Positions 27,876 to 35,856 of a stretch of DNA of 64,000 bases are shown piece by piece. The position numbers were made by a program, and so were the translations under genes. The number at the start of each line of letters is the position of its first letter. Within the stretch, counting starts at the first letter, position 1. Source of the stretch: Maribacter sp. PR1 (GTDB taxonomy: Bacteria; Bacteroidota; Bacteroidia; Flavobacteriales; Flavobacteriaceae); the NCBI RefSeq assembly GCF_028464145.1, contig NZ_JAQPCG010000002.1, positions 310,001-374,000 on the forward strand. The letters run 5' to 3'. Under the pieces are notes generated by a model, which saw nothing but the letters and a program-made list of their open reading frames with translations, did no database searches and was not told the DNA's origin.

Positions 27876-27972
27876 TATTTATTACACCAATTAAATCTCC
27901 CTCACCTTAAAAAAGGAATTTGACCTTAAATTAAGAATTTGTTTCTAATTTTTAAATCCAAATAGCTCACTG

Positions 27973-28425
27973 CTACAGGCCATACGTCTTTTTAGCACTT
28001 AGTATTTGTTCTTCTTTGGTGGTTTTTGGATACAGTATATATCTTGGTGCAATTATTGGCTTGGTTGTTTCAATAGAAATCTTGGTGATTGATGCAAAGG
28101 GAAATTTACCACCGATCATTTTATTGAAGATTTTTTCCATTTCGTTGAATTCCACATCCGTTTTTCCTATGATTTCCGCCTTACCTTTTATTTGAAAACC
28201 TTTCTGCACTAGGATATCAATAAAACTTATACAAACATTTTTATTCTGTTTTATGTTTTTTATCGTTTGTGGTGACGCAATGTTGGCAATTATGATGTGT
28301 TTTTTGCCGTAATAGTTGAAAATTTCCTTTGGAGATACGTTTGGAACCCCTTCCGATGAAACGGTAGCCAGCCAGCACAAAACGCTGTTGTGGATGTATT
28401 TTTTTATATCTGTAGTAAGTTCCAT
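27973..28425 (-). CDS. Pyridoxamine 5'-phosphate oxidase-like FMN-binding protein
   Basis: 150 residues, a split-barrel flavin-binding protein of the PNPOx-like group. Typical start: CWLATVSSEGVPNVSPKEIF, then IANIASPQTIKNIKQNKNV and KGFQIKGKAEIIG. Such small enzymes use FMN or F420 to reduce diverse substrates or protect against oxidants. The true PNPOx C-terminal signature is missing, so vitamin B6 synthesis is unlikely. Lone gene. Confidence 0.87.
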   Translation of the reverse strand: MELTTDIKKYIHNSVLCWLATVSSEGVPNVSPKEIFNYYGKKHIIIANIASPQTIKNIKQNKNVCISFIDILVQKGFQIKGKAEIIGKTDVEFNEMEKIFNKMIGGKFPFASITKISIETTKPIIAPRYILYPKTTKEEQILSAKKTYGL

Positions 28426-28505
28426 TTCAGTGGTGGTAATCCTTTTAATTGAAAAATCTTAGTTAATAGTTATGCTCTATCACCAATACTTTAAAATCTG
28501 GGATT

Positions 28506-29162
28506 TTAGGGCAGTGGTTTTACCATGATATCCTTAAAAAATACGATGCTGTTAGGGTCATGGGCTTGTAGTGCAAAAGTCCCTCCTTTCAATAGGCGCA
28601 TGGAGCCTTCATTTCTTTTAGGTTGATCAGGTTCTGTATAATCCACAACAACGGTATCATTGATTTTAATTATGACCCTGTTGCCTTCTACCTTTATGTA
28701 TTCGGTATACCACTCGTCGTCATGTACGTAGTTTTCCTTTACATCTACGATGTCATAGAGACTTCCGGTACGTTTCCAATCGGTGTGGGAGTTGTTAACC
28801 TGAACTTCGTAGCCTTGTGAAGGCCAACTGTCTTCTTGATATTTTGTATGGATGTAAATCCCGGAATTCGCCCCAGGTTTGGTCATCACGGTAGCTTTAA
28901 ACTCAAAATTTTGGAACTGATGGTCTTCTACTTCACCGTTATAAAAAAGATGCCCTACGTCTCCTTGAACCTTAATGGCCCCGTCCACAATGGAAAAACT
29001 GGAGGCATTTTTTCCGACTTTCCAACCTTCTAAATTTTCTCCGTTAAACAGGGAAATCCATCCATCGTTTTTGGAGTTGTCTTTTTGCTGTGCAGAGGCC
29101 GAACCCACTAAAAAGAGTTGGGCGATAAATAGAAATAAGATAAGTCTAGGTTTCATTCTCAA
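28506..29162 (-). CDS. Secreted DUF1080 (3-keto-disaccharide hydrolase type) protein
   Basis: 218 residues with a signal peptide (LILFLFIAQLFLVGSASA). DUF1080 is a lectin-like jelly roll, here with GWISLFNGENLEGWKV, the FEFKATVMTKPGANSGIYIH core and ALQAHDPNSIVFFKDIMVKP, all hallmarks. Some members hydrolyse 3-keto-glycosides in glycan catabolism; others only bind sugars. It lies beside a secreted cupin on the same strand (about 105 bp apart). No glycoside hydrolase or TonB/SusD pair is near, so the sugar target is unknown. Confidence 0.9.
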   Translation of the reverse strand: MRMKPRLILFLFIAQLFLVGSASAQQKDNSKNDGWISLFNGENLEGWKVGKNASSFSIVDGAIKVQGDVGHLFYNGEVEDHQFQNFEFKATVMTKPGANSGIYIHTKYQEDSWPSQGYEVQVNNSHTDWKRTGSLYDIVDVKENYVHDDEWYTEYIKVEGNRVIIKINDTVVVDYTEPDQPKRNEGSMRLLKGGTFALQAHDPNSIVFFKDIMVKPLP

Positions 29163-29267
29163 TTGCTATTTTGGTTGAGACTACAATGTATTGAAAAATA
29201 TTATGACCAACTACTCTTTCATGATTTTGAAAATCAAATGCAAAAAGTGGTTTTAGAACAATAATAA

Positions 29268-29840
29268 TTACTCCAGAAGCAAAGGAGGGCCAACTACTCT
29301 CATCTCATTATCTTCAAAAATGCCCTCAATTTCTTTTAGAGTCGGTTCATGGTCCAATCCTGCCATGGTTACAAAAAAATCCTCAAGTTTTCCTGCGGGT
29401 TGCAAAATGACAGTCATCTTTCCCGTTTTGGATTTTTGGGTCCACGCATGGGGAACATTTCTAGGTAAAAATATGCTATCGCCCACGGCCATTTGATATT
29501 TTTCATCACCCACCTGAAAATAATATGCACCTTCCAATATGTAAAATATTTCATCTTGTGAAGTATGCACGTGAAGTGGGGTACCTCTCCCTTGGGACAG
29601 AGATGTCTGCTCAAAAACGGCCAGCTCGTCGTTTGTGTCTTTTCCTGATATTTTAACATCCAAAATATTGGAATTCACCCCCCTTAGTTTTAGATGCCCA
29701 TGAATTCGACCTTCCCCTGCATTGACTTTAAATCCCTTATCCTTCCCCTTCCTTTTAGTAGTTTTTTGGGTAGGGATAGAGGCAAAAAGCGGAATGGTGG
29801 TCAAGGCTATAAGCGCTGCAAAGAACCCTTTTCTTTTCAT
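29268..29840 (-). CDS. Secreted cupin-domain protein
   Basis: 190 residues. An N-terminal hydrophobic export signal (FFAALIALTTIPLFASIP) precedes a single cupin barrel. Motif 1 is PLHVHTSQDEIFYILEG (metal ligands His, His, Glu) and motif 2 is GDSIFLPRNVPHAW (His). The barrel is of the quercetinase/oxalate-binding type. It could be a metal-dependent oxygenase, isomerase or binding protein. The neighbouring DUF1080 gene makes periplasmic carbohydrate metabolism possible but unproved. Confidence 0.87.
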   Translation of the reverse strand: MKRKGFFAALIALTTIPLFASIPTQKTTKRKGKDKGFKVNAGEGRIHGHLKLRGVNSNILDVKISGKDTNDELAVFEQTSLSQGRGTPLHVHTSQDEIFYILEGAYYFQVGDEKYQMAVGDSIFLPRNVPHAWTQKSKTGKMTVILQPAGKLEDFFVTMAGLDHEPTLKEIEGIFEDNEMRVVGPPLLLE

Positions 29841-30068
29841 AGTATGAAGTATTAATTTGACCTTAAAGTGATATTCTGGAAAGTACTGCGGTAAAATCTA
29901 ATGTACGTAATTAAAGTATTGATAATACGAACTACCATAAATAAAGCCCTAATGGTGAGATGGATTGACTCTTTAAATGGTTGGATTTAGGATTTAAGGA
30001 TGTATGGTCAAAGTTAGAATCGCTTATTGCAAAGTGATATTTGCTACTGTTCTCAATAAAGCTGAATC

Positions 30069-30407
30069 TTAGAAAAGTACACGGTAAAGCACCATTAAGA
30101 CACCAACAATAAAGATTGAAGTAAAAATCTGCTTATTGTACTTTGCTAGCCAGTTGGGCAAAAAAATATCAAAATTGTCCTTGTCAGAATCCGAATATTT
30201 TCGGGCAATCAATGTTAATGGACAGAACATTCTAAAAATAATAAGGTTTATACCTTCTGCTATAATCAAAGCGATTCCGATCCAAGTGTAGCGATTAATT
30301 CTATTGGTAACCCCCGAATAAAGCACATAGAATATAACAAAAACAAAAAAAGACCAAATGATAGTGTGGATTAACTTAAGAATAAATAGTTTTTTAGCTG
30401 AATCCAT
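30069..30407 (-). CDS. Small membrane protein of unknown function
   Basis: 112 residues with three predicted transmembrane helices (about 12-30, 42-60, 93-111). The FRMFCPLTLIARKYSDS and FLPNWLAKYNK stretches between helices 2 and 3 resemble the DUF2784-like group, where CPLT is conserved. Nothing suggests a catalytic role. It begins a run of unrelated single genes (30.1-32.8 kb) that looks like an accessory patch. Confidence 0.7.
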   Translation of the reverse strand: MDSAKKLFILKLIHTIIWSFFVFVIFYVLYSGVTNRINRYTWIGIALIIAEGINLIIFRMFCPLTLIARKYSDSDKDNFDIFLPNWLAKYNKQIFTSIFIVGVLMVLYRVLF

Positions 30408-30493
30408 AATTCTTTTGATGCTGCGAGGTCTTAACTCCAGAGGCGCAAACTTGGCCTAAATTAATCTTTGTTTATCTGTAATAATTGATAGTA

Positions 30494-31029
30494 CTAGATG
30501 TTCAGTTGATTTTGAAATTCACTTAGATATTTTGCTATATGAATACCATCCACTAAGCCATGGTGCGCCTCTATTGAAACGGGCAACATTTTTTTTCCTT
30601 CCCGAAGCGTAAATTTTCCAAAGGTGATTTTTGGTACGGATTCTTTTTGACCATAATTTGTTGGATGTAATAATCCGCTAAAATTTCACGCTGTAATTCT
30701 ATGTTGAAGGTTTCGAAATCAGAAGAAAAATTCACAAAGCCAAAACCGAACGTTTCATCTTCTCTTGTTATGGTAATTCCTGCATGTATTTTTCCGAAGG
30801 CTATTACTTCTCCATTTGTGATCCTATATTTTAATTCATCTACAGCATTGACGGCAATCATTGATTTATGTAAATAATTCGCGAAAAAGGATTCTTCCTT
30901 TTCTTTGGAATTCTTATAGCATTGCTCACAATTTACTTCGGTGACTATTCCAAACGTTGGACTTTTCATTTTTGAAAAAAAATCAAAATGCTCTTTTCTC
31001 TTCCATGTAGCCAGGTCAATTTTTTTCAT
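30494..31029 (-). pseudogene. Chloramphenicol acetyltransferase-like (CatA family) pseudogene with internal deletion and frame change
   Basis: The first 152 codons (30571-31029) encode the N-terminal half of a type-A chloramphenicol acetyltransferase: KKIDLATWKRKEHFDFF, MIAVNAVDELKYRI, REDETFGFGFVNFSSDFETF. Then the frame is lost. Continuing in another frame gives YGQKESVPKITFGKF, MLPVSIEAHHGLVDGIHIAK (the catalytic HHxxxDG site) and SEFQNQLNI, ending in TAG at 30494. The region that normally lies between the halves (about 30 residues, including the HFSxLPW strand) is absent. One out-of-frame deletion would explain both facts. The protein cannot be functional as written. Confidence 0.85.
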
Positions 31030-31183
31030 AAAAAATTTTTATATAGGTTTTTGATTATAATTATTGCCAATATACTTATGGGCAGTATATGGATTTGCAA
31101 GTAATTTGGTATACACAGAGAGCTAAAAATCCAAGAGGGCATGGCACCATTGTTTAGAGCCATGGATGTGTTTGTTAATTCAT

Positions 31184-31675
31184 TTACTGCGTATTCTTAA
31201 AGGTATCTTCGAAAATTTTTACCCAATCTCCATTGATCAATTGTTCTCCATATTCTTTAAAGCCCCCCTCGGGAGAGCTACCGAAAACGAATCTGGTCTT
31301 TTCATCTTTCCATACAATGAGTTTTTCTTCCTTAAATTCTGCAGGATATCTAGCGGACCCTTCTTTAGAAAATCGGTAGTAGTAATATTTTTCGTCTGCC
31401 TCATCGTAGAGGATTATCGTATGGAGTTGCAAAAATTCGGTATTCAACTCAATGACCAGAATGCTCCTGTTTAAATCATAGGAGATTTTTTCGTAGGCAG
31501 AACCTTTTTTGGTAACAATCCCATTTTCGTAAATTTTTGATGTACCCACCCATTCTCCAACCAAGAAGCTTAGTTGCTCCATCTTTTCTTGCTTTAGGTC
31601 TTGGGAGAAAACAGAATGACACAGAAAAAACAGAACAATACAATAAAGATATTTATAAGCTTTTCGATATTCCAA
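31184..31675 (-). CDS. Secreted DUF1579-like (lipocalin-type) protein
   Basis: 163 residues with a signal peptide (YLYCIVLFFLCHSVFS). The mature part opens with LSFLVGEWVGTSKIYENG, the typical start of DUF1579/THAP4-like beta-barrel proteins that describe sample weight-binding barrels, and continues in beta strands (ILYDEADEKYYYYRFSKEGS). Function unknown; binding of heme or a lipid is possible for this fold. It ends close to the CAT pseudogene and starts beside a hairpin-rich spacer. Confidence 0.75.
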   Translation of the reverse strand: MEYRKAYKYLYCIVLFFLCHSVFSQDLKQEKMEQLSFLVGEWVGTSKIYENGIVTKKGSAYEKISYDLNRSILVIELNTEFLQLHTIILYDEADEKYYYYRFSKEGSARYPAEFKEEKLIVWKDEKTRFVFGSSPEGGFKEYGEQLINGDWVKIFEDTFKNTQ

Positions 31676-31682
31676 ATTTCTT

Positions 31683-31887
31683 CTTTTAACGTCTCTGCTA
31701 TGGCAAGTAGGTCAGGCAAGGAAACTTTTCGTTTCCGTCTGGTCTGCGAGCCAGTGCTTTTTGTTTTGTAATTATTTTTTCTTTTTAATTGCCAAATCCA
31801 AAAGATTTGGCGGACTTAGTAAATACTCCCAAGCCCTTAAATATAGTACATTATGCCCTATTTGTAATAGGCCTTGTTATGCCACTT
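31683..31887. repeat. Hairpin-rich spacer resembling a long recombination-site/inter-gene repeat
   Basis: Between the stop of the DUF6624-type gene and the start of the DUF1579-like gene lie about 205 bp with TAACG near one end and TTGTTATGCC near the other. Inside are GGAAAC/GTTTCC (a 6-bp stem near 31720) and GCCAAATC / GATTTGGC (an 8-bp stem with a 5-nt loop, followed by GGAC, near 31790). AAC...GTT ends with internal hairpins are the plan of attC-like sites, but the length exceeds usual attC sizes. Reported as a structured element, not a proven site. Confidence 0.4.
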
Positions 31888-31915
31888 TTTTTGTGTGATC
31901 TATTGGGACTATAAT

Positions 31916-32815
31916 TCATCTCGATTCCCAATACTTCATTTTCAAACTATCGAGCTTTTTGGTCATTTCTATTGTTGGCAACCCGATATTTTTTCGATTG
32001 GCATTTACTTTTTGTATGTCCGAAATCATATTGGCATGTCCTCCGCCATTTTGCAAATAAGTCCCATGGGTTTGTGGCTTTCCATTGAACAGCTCTAAAT
32101 TGTCCAATACGGTGCCTAATGTATATGGTGAGCACTTTCCTTTTTCGATAAACTTTTTGATTCTAGGAATGAAATAATTTATCCGAATGCTATCGTCGGT
32201 GTGAAGTAGTAAAATAGTCGGGTCGGAATTAATTTGGTCAAGATTGTAAGGTCCTATGATTTGTTCATTTGGATAACCATATTCATCAATTATCTGAACA
32301 AGCCTTTTGTCATTGACTTGAAACATACTGTCTTGGAGTTTTGTGCTATTTAATTGTTGGTCAAGACGAATCATATTTTGAATTTCTGAACGTAAGTCCA
32401 AATTAAGGCTAGAAATAAACTTTGCTCTTTTCTGCTCATAATCCGAAACGATTTTTTTTCCACGTTTCGAGTTCAGCAAATTGTCAAAAATATTTTCGTT
32501 TTGGAACTCGCCAATTGTTCCTCCAACCGCAATACGTTTTTCAATAAAGTCAAGCGCCAAATCTTCTTTACCTAGTTCGGCACAAACTTTTGCAAATAGT
32601 CCTATGTCATTATGATTGCCAATAGCTAGTGACTGACAGCTCAGAAACGCTTTTTGAAAATCTTGAAAGGATGTTTCGTAATTTCCTGAATAAAATTCTA
32701 TTTCTGCTTTGGTTGTGTGGGGAAAATAGTCCGTTATATAATTGCAATCTGTTTTTTCCGTCTGTTGACAAGAAAATAAAAGAAATAAGGTCAATACTTT
32801 TATAGAAATTTTCAT
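31916..32815 (-). CDS. DUF6624-type lipoprotein
   Basis: 299 residues. Lipoprotein signal MKISIKVLTLFLLFSC (Cys 16), then a TPR-like helical N-terminal part (ETSFQDFQKAFLSCQSLAIG) and a C-terminal segment with MIRLDQQLN, DEYGYPNEQIIGPYNLDQ, a LLLHTDDS core and GGHANMISDIQKVNANRK-like text, which matches the DUF6624 layout (aspartate/histidine-rich, unknown activity). The protein is envelope-anchored. The flanking spacer resembles an inter-cassette repeat, so the gene may have arrived by recombination. Confidence 0.75.
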   Translation of the reverse strand: MKISIKVLTLFLLFSCQQTEKTDCNYITDYFPHTTKAEIEFYSGNYETSFQDFQKAFLSCQSLAIGNHNDIGLFAKVCAELGKEDLALDFIEKRIAVGGTIGEFQNENIFDNLLNSKRGKKIVSDYEQKRAKFISSLNLDLRSEIQNMIRLDQQLNSTKLQDSMFQVNDKRLVQIIDEYGYPNEQIIGPYNLDQINSDPTILLLHTDDSIRINYFIPRIKKFIEKGKCSPYTLGTVLDNLELFNGKPQTHGTYLQNGGGHANMISDIQKVNANRKNIGLPTIEMTKKLDSLKMKYWESR

Positions 32816-32871
32816 AGATGGTCAAAATTTGGCATATACTTGAGATATATAAATCCGAGGGTCTAAATAAT

Positions 32872-34617
32872 TCATTTATAAGGAATTTCCTTAAACCAAT
32901 CCCATGGCATGTTCTTTTTTGCCGTAAGGTGATTCAGAAGATCCGTAAAGATGATGCCCGTGTTTTCGGAAGTACTCATGACCAAAACCCCCTTGCCCAA
33001 TTCAGGAAAGAGAATGGAATAGTGGTGAAATCCACTGCCGCGACCTTCCTTAAAATAACCGGTGCCATATCTTGTTTTCATATATCCCCAACCTAAGGCA
33101 TACCCCAATGTAATGTCCTTGTATTCTTCGGCGACATCATTTTTATCGGCGACACTTTTTGAGATTGTTTTTAACTGGGTTTGTGGGCTATAAAGTTCCA
33201 TATAAGAACTTTCTTTAAGGATTTTTTTATTCAATACAGCCGTCAGGAATTTTACATAATCGCCAAACGTCGTTTCCAAAGTGCTCCCAGCCCGTGGCTC
33301 ATTATCCTTGTCCTTGGGGAACATCCGCCCATCCTTGGCATAACTTTCGGCGTAGTCGTTTTCAAATCGAGGTTTCCATTCGTAGGAGGAATTTTTCATA
33401 CCCAAAGGCTCGAAAACAATCTCCTGTGCTAGCGTTTCCAATCCTTTTCCGGTAATTTTTTCTAAGACCACCTGCAAGTAAACAAAACCTTCCCCACTAT
33501 AATCGTACTTCGTACCCGGTTCAAAATTCACCTGTAATTTTTTGTCCCTGGAACGCCAATTTTGGAATCCTGAGGTATGCGACAAACACATACGGGCCGT
33601 AATTTTAGGGTAAAGGTTATCTGTTTTTAAGTCGGAATAATCATCGTGCCAACGTGTTCGGGGCTCGTATTCATATATTTTTTTGGGTAGATAGCTTTCC
33701 AATGGCTTATCCAAATCAATCACATTATCCTCTACTAATTTCATGACAAGAACACTAAATACCGCTTTGCTTAGCGAAGCTCCATATATATTGGTAGAAT
33801 CGGTCAAGGCCCATTTTTCGGATATATTTTTATATCCTTTTATATGTGTATAGACCGGTTGGTTATTATCAAAAACCGCAACTACTAAACCTTGCACCTG
33901 GGCCACATCAGCTAGACTATCGATGGTATGGGTTAGGCCTTCTTTGGAAACGCTACTGCTATCAATACGTTTAATGGTTACACCAGTATCTGAATCACAA
34001 CTACCTAAAATAGCCAAACCGATGAGGGCGACGATAGATTTTAAGGTGGTAGAGGGTTTAAATCGTAAAAAAGGGATGGCTAGCGGATAATAACATTTAT
34101 CACTTTTTAGCACATAAATTATATTGAATATTATGATGAGAATACAAATGGGGACAATGGAGACAAATAGAATAAACCCCCATTTTTCTATAGTTACTAG
34201 CGAGACAAATGACAAAATGGCCATTAACAGAGTTGTTATCTGAAAATTAATGACCTTAATTCCGTGTTTATCATAAATAGGATTGTCCTCTCTTTTATGG
34301 ATCCATAGAAAAAGAGGGATTAACACGTTGCACAACGGAATAAAGATTCCCAATAAAGGAGTAGCATGTATAAGAAGCAGCCATTTCTTTTTTAGAGTTT
34401 CCTCTTTAGGGTTTTCCAACGGAAGGAGGTCGTTTATTTCAACTTCCAGGGCAACGGCCAATAGTTTTACCGTATTAAGGTGCGGATTCACCTCCGAATT
34501 TTCTATACGTTGAATGGTCCTAACGGTTACATTGGTTTTTCCCGAGAGTTCTTCTTGGGAAAACCCGTTTAATTTCCTGTAATATTTTACCCTATCGGCA
34601 ACTGAATTATTATCCAT
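32872..34617 (-). CDS. Fusion: XRE helix-turn-helix + DUF4870-like membrane domain + serine beta-lactamase-type hydrolase
   Basis: 581 residues in one open frame. Residues 8-64 are an XRE/Cro helix-turn-helix (LSGKTNVTVRTIQRIENSE). Residues about 79-186 are a DUF4870-like membrane domain (FNVLIPLFLW-like helix, then FQITTLLMAILSFVSL and CILIIIFNIIYVL). A further hydrophobic helix (TLKSIVALIGLAILGSC, Cys207) is a perfect lipobox. Residues 225-581 are a class C-type serine hydrolase: the nucleophile Ser281 in SLSK (SxxK), Tyr in YDYSGEG (373), and HHYS in place of KTG. Separate proteins of each half are common in Bacteroidota; I see them here as one. No frameshift or stop separates them. Confidence 0.85.
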   Translation of the reverse strand: MDNNSVADRVKYYRKLNGFSQEELSGKTNVTVRTIQRIENSEVNPHLNTVKLLAVALEVEINDLLPLENPKEETLKKKWLLLIHATPLLGIFIPLCNVLIPLFLWIHKREDNPIYDKHGIKVINFQITTLLMAILSFVSLVTIEKWGFILFVSIVPICILIIIFNIIYVLKSDKCYYPLAIPFLRFKPSTTLKSIVALIGLAILGSCDSDTGVTIKRIDSSSVSKEGLTHTIDSLADVAQVQGLVVAVFDNNQPVYTHIKGYKNISEKWALTDSTNIYGASLSKAVFSVLVMKLVEDNVIDLDKPLESYLPKKIYEYEPRTRWHDDYSDLKTDNLYPKITARMCLSHTSGFQNWRSRDKKLQVNFEPGTKYDYSGEGFVYLQVVLEKITGKGLETLAQEIVFEPLGMKNSSYEWKPRFENDYAESYAKDGRMFPKDKDNEPRAGSTLETTFGDYVKFLTAVLNKKILKESSYMELYSPQTQLKTISKSVADKNDVAEEYKDITLGYALGWGYMKTRYGTGYFKEGRGSGFHHYSILFPELGKGVLVMSTSENTGIIFTDLLNHLTAKKNMPWDWFKEIPYK

Positions 34618-34640
34618 GACTTTTAATTTTGATTACAAGA

Positions 34641-34648
34641 CAAATGTA
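34641..34648 (-). promoter_or_regulatory. Bacteroidota-type -7 element for the HTH-membrane-hydrolase fusion
   Basis: TACATTTG read on the minus strand, 24 bp before the ATG at 34617, with a GTTA at the -33 distance. An inverted repeat lies just upstream (see 34673). Confidence 0.5.
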
Positions 34649-34672
34649 TGGGTAGCTGATTGCCTTTGTAAC

Positions 34673-34686
34673 GACATTTAGATGTC
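34673..34686. promoter_or_regulatory. Inverted repeat, candidate operator of the fusion gene
   Basis: GACAT-TTAG-ATGTC, with a further TGTCAT copy at 34694. It sits at or just upstream of the expected -33 position of the fusion-gene promoter, so the encoded XRE domain may bind here and control its own gene. Confidence 0.4.
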
Positions 34687-34842
34687 ATGTTGCTGTCATT
34701 GCCCATTTTTTATATGGTTTTAGACCGTTTTAGATATTTATAAAGGACTATTTGATGAGATTGGTATGTGCTAAATAATTTTTTTTGGTTTCCCGAAGTT
34801 AAGCAATGGAACCCGAAAATTTGGATTCGAAAACCATTGAAA

Positions 34843-35694
34843 TTAATGACTGGTAAATCCTTTTTTAAATACGGATGGATTTTCCCCGGTCACTTTTTTA
34901 AAACTCCGGTTGAAGTAAGAAAGACTTTCAAACCCGCATTCAAAACATGCTTCGCCTACATTCTTCCCCATGAGCAATAAGCGTTTTGCTTGACTTATAC
35001 GGTACTGGTTTAAAAAGGAAACGAAGGTACTTCCGGTTGTCTTTTTAAAGTATCTACAAAAAGCAGGTTTGGTCAGTCCACAGAGGTTGGCCATTTCATC
35101 CAAGGTTAATTTTTCTTGATAGCGTTCATCTATATGTGAATATATCTTTCGCATGCGCTTTTGTTCCTTGTTTTTTAACTTGTTAACATAGGGTGTTTTA
35201 TGTAACAGTTGAAACTCCTTGCTTTGGGATAGGCGTTTTAGAATATTTAATACGGATATAAAGAACTCAAAGGGTTCCAATTGATATAATTTTTTTAATA
35301 ACGTTCCCACCTCTTCCTTGGTCTTGCCATGAAATGCAACCCCATATCTGGATAGATCCAAAAGGCGGTCCAATTGCTTCAATTCCGGGTAATCCCGTAA
35401 TACATTATCCTTAAAACTGGGTTTTATATGTAACACCTCTTTACGGTAAGGTGTAGTAACTCCATGGTCGAAATTCAAATGGGGTATGTTAGAGCCTATG
35501 AGCACAAGGTCGCTACCCTCAAAATTCGATATATGGTCGCCCACATGCCGTTTCGCATCGGCACCTTCGATATAGACCAGTTCCAATTCCGGATGAAAAT
35601 GCCAATAAAAAAGGTGGCTCAGTTTAGGGTCGTGCAATAACCTGAACGGACTTTTAGAATCGGGAGATATGGTTTCCAGTTGTACTTTCATCAA
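34843..35694 (-). CDS. AraC-family transcriptional regulator with N-terminal cupin
   Basis: 283 residues. An N-terminal cupin-like sensor (FYWHFHPELELVYIEG, then GSDLVLIGSNIPHLNF) is typical of AraC proteins that bind a small ligand such as a sugar. The C-terminal double helix-turn-helix (about 185-283) contains LTLDEMANLCGLTKPAFCRY and the AraC signature FECGFESLSYFNRSFKKVTG. It is divergent from the phytanoyl-CoA dioxygenase-family gene across a 162-bp gap, so the obvious target is that gene. Confidence 0.93.
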   Translation of the reverse strand: MMKVQLETISPDSKSPFRLLHDPKLSHLFYWHFHPELELVYIEGADAKRHVGDHISNFEGSDLVLIGSNIPHLNFDHGVTTPYRKEVLHIKPSFKDNVLRDYPELKQLDRLLDLSRYGVAFHGKTKEEVGTLLKKLYQLEPFEFFISVLNILKRLSQSKEFQLLHKTPYVNKLKNKEQKRMRKIYSHIDERYQEKLTLDEMANLCGLTKPAFCRYFKKTTGSTFVSFLNQYRISQAKRLLLMGKNVGEACFECGFESLSYFNRSFKKVTGENPSVFKKGFTSH

Positions 35695-35856
35695 AGCGAA
35701 TTTCTACGTATAATATAACTAAATTGATAGTTAAATATGCAATAAAGTAATAAAATGTTAATATAGTTCAAATATAGATTAATATTACGGTAGCCGGGAG
35801 AATTGTTTCATACTAGTTTTACCTGAAGATTGAGACAAACATAAACACGACACAAC

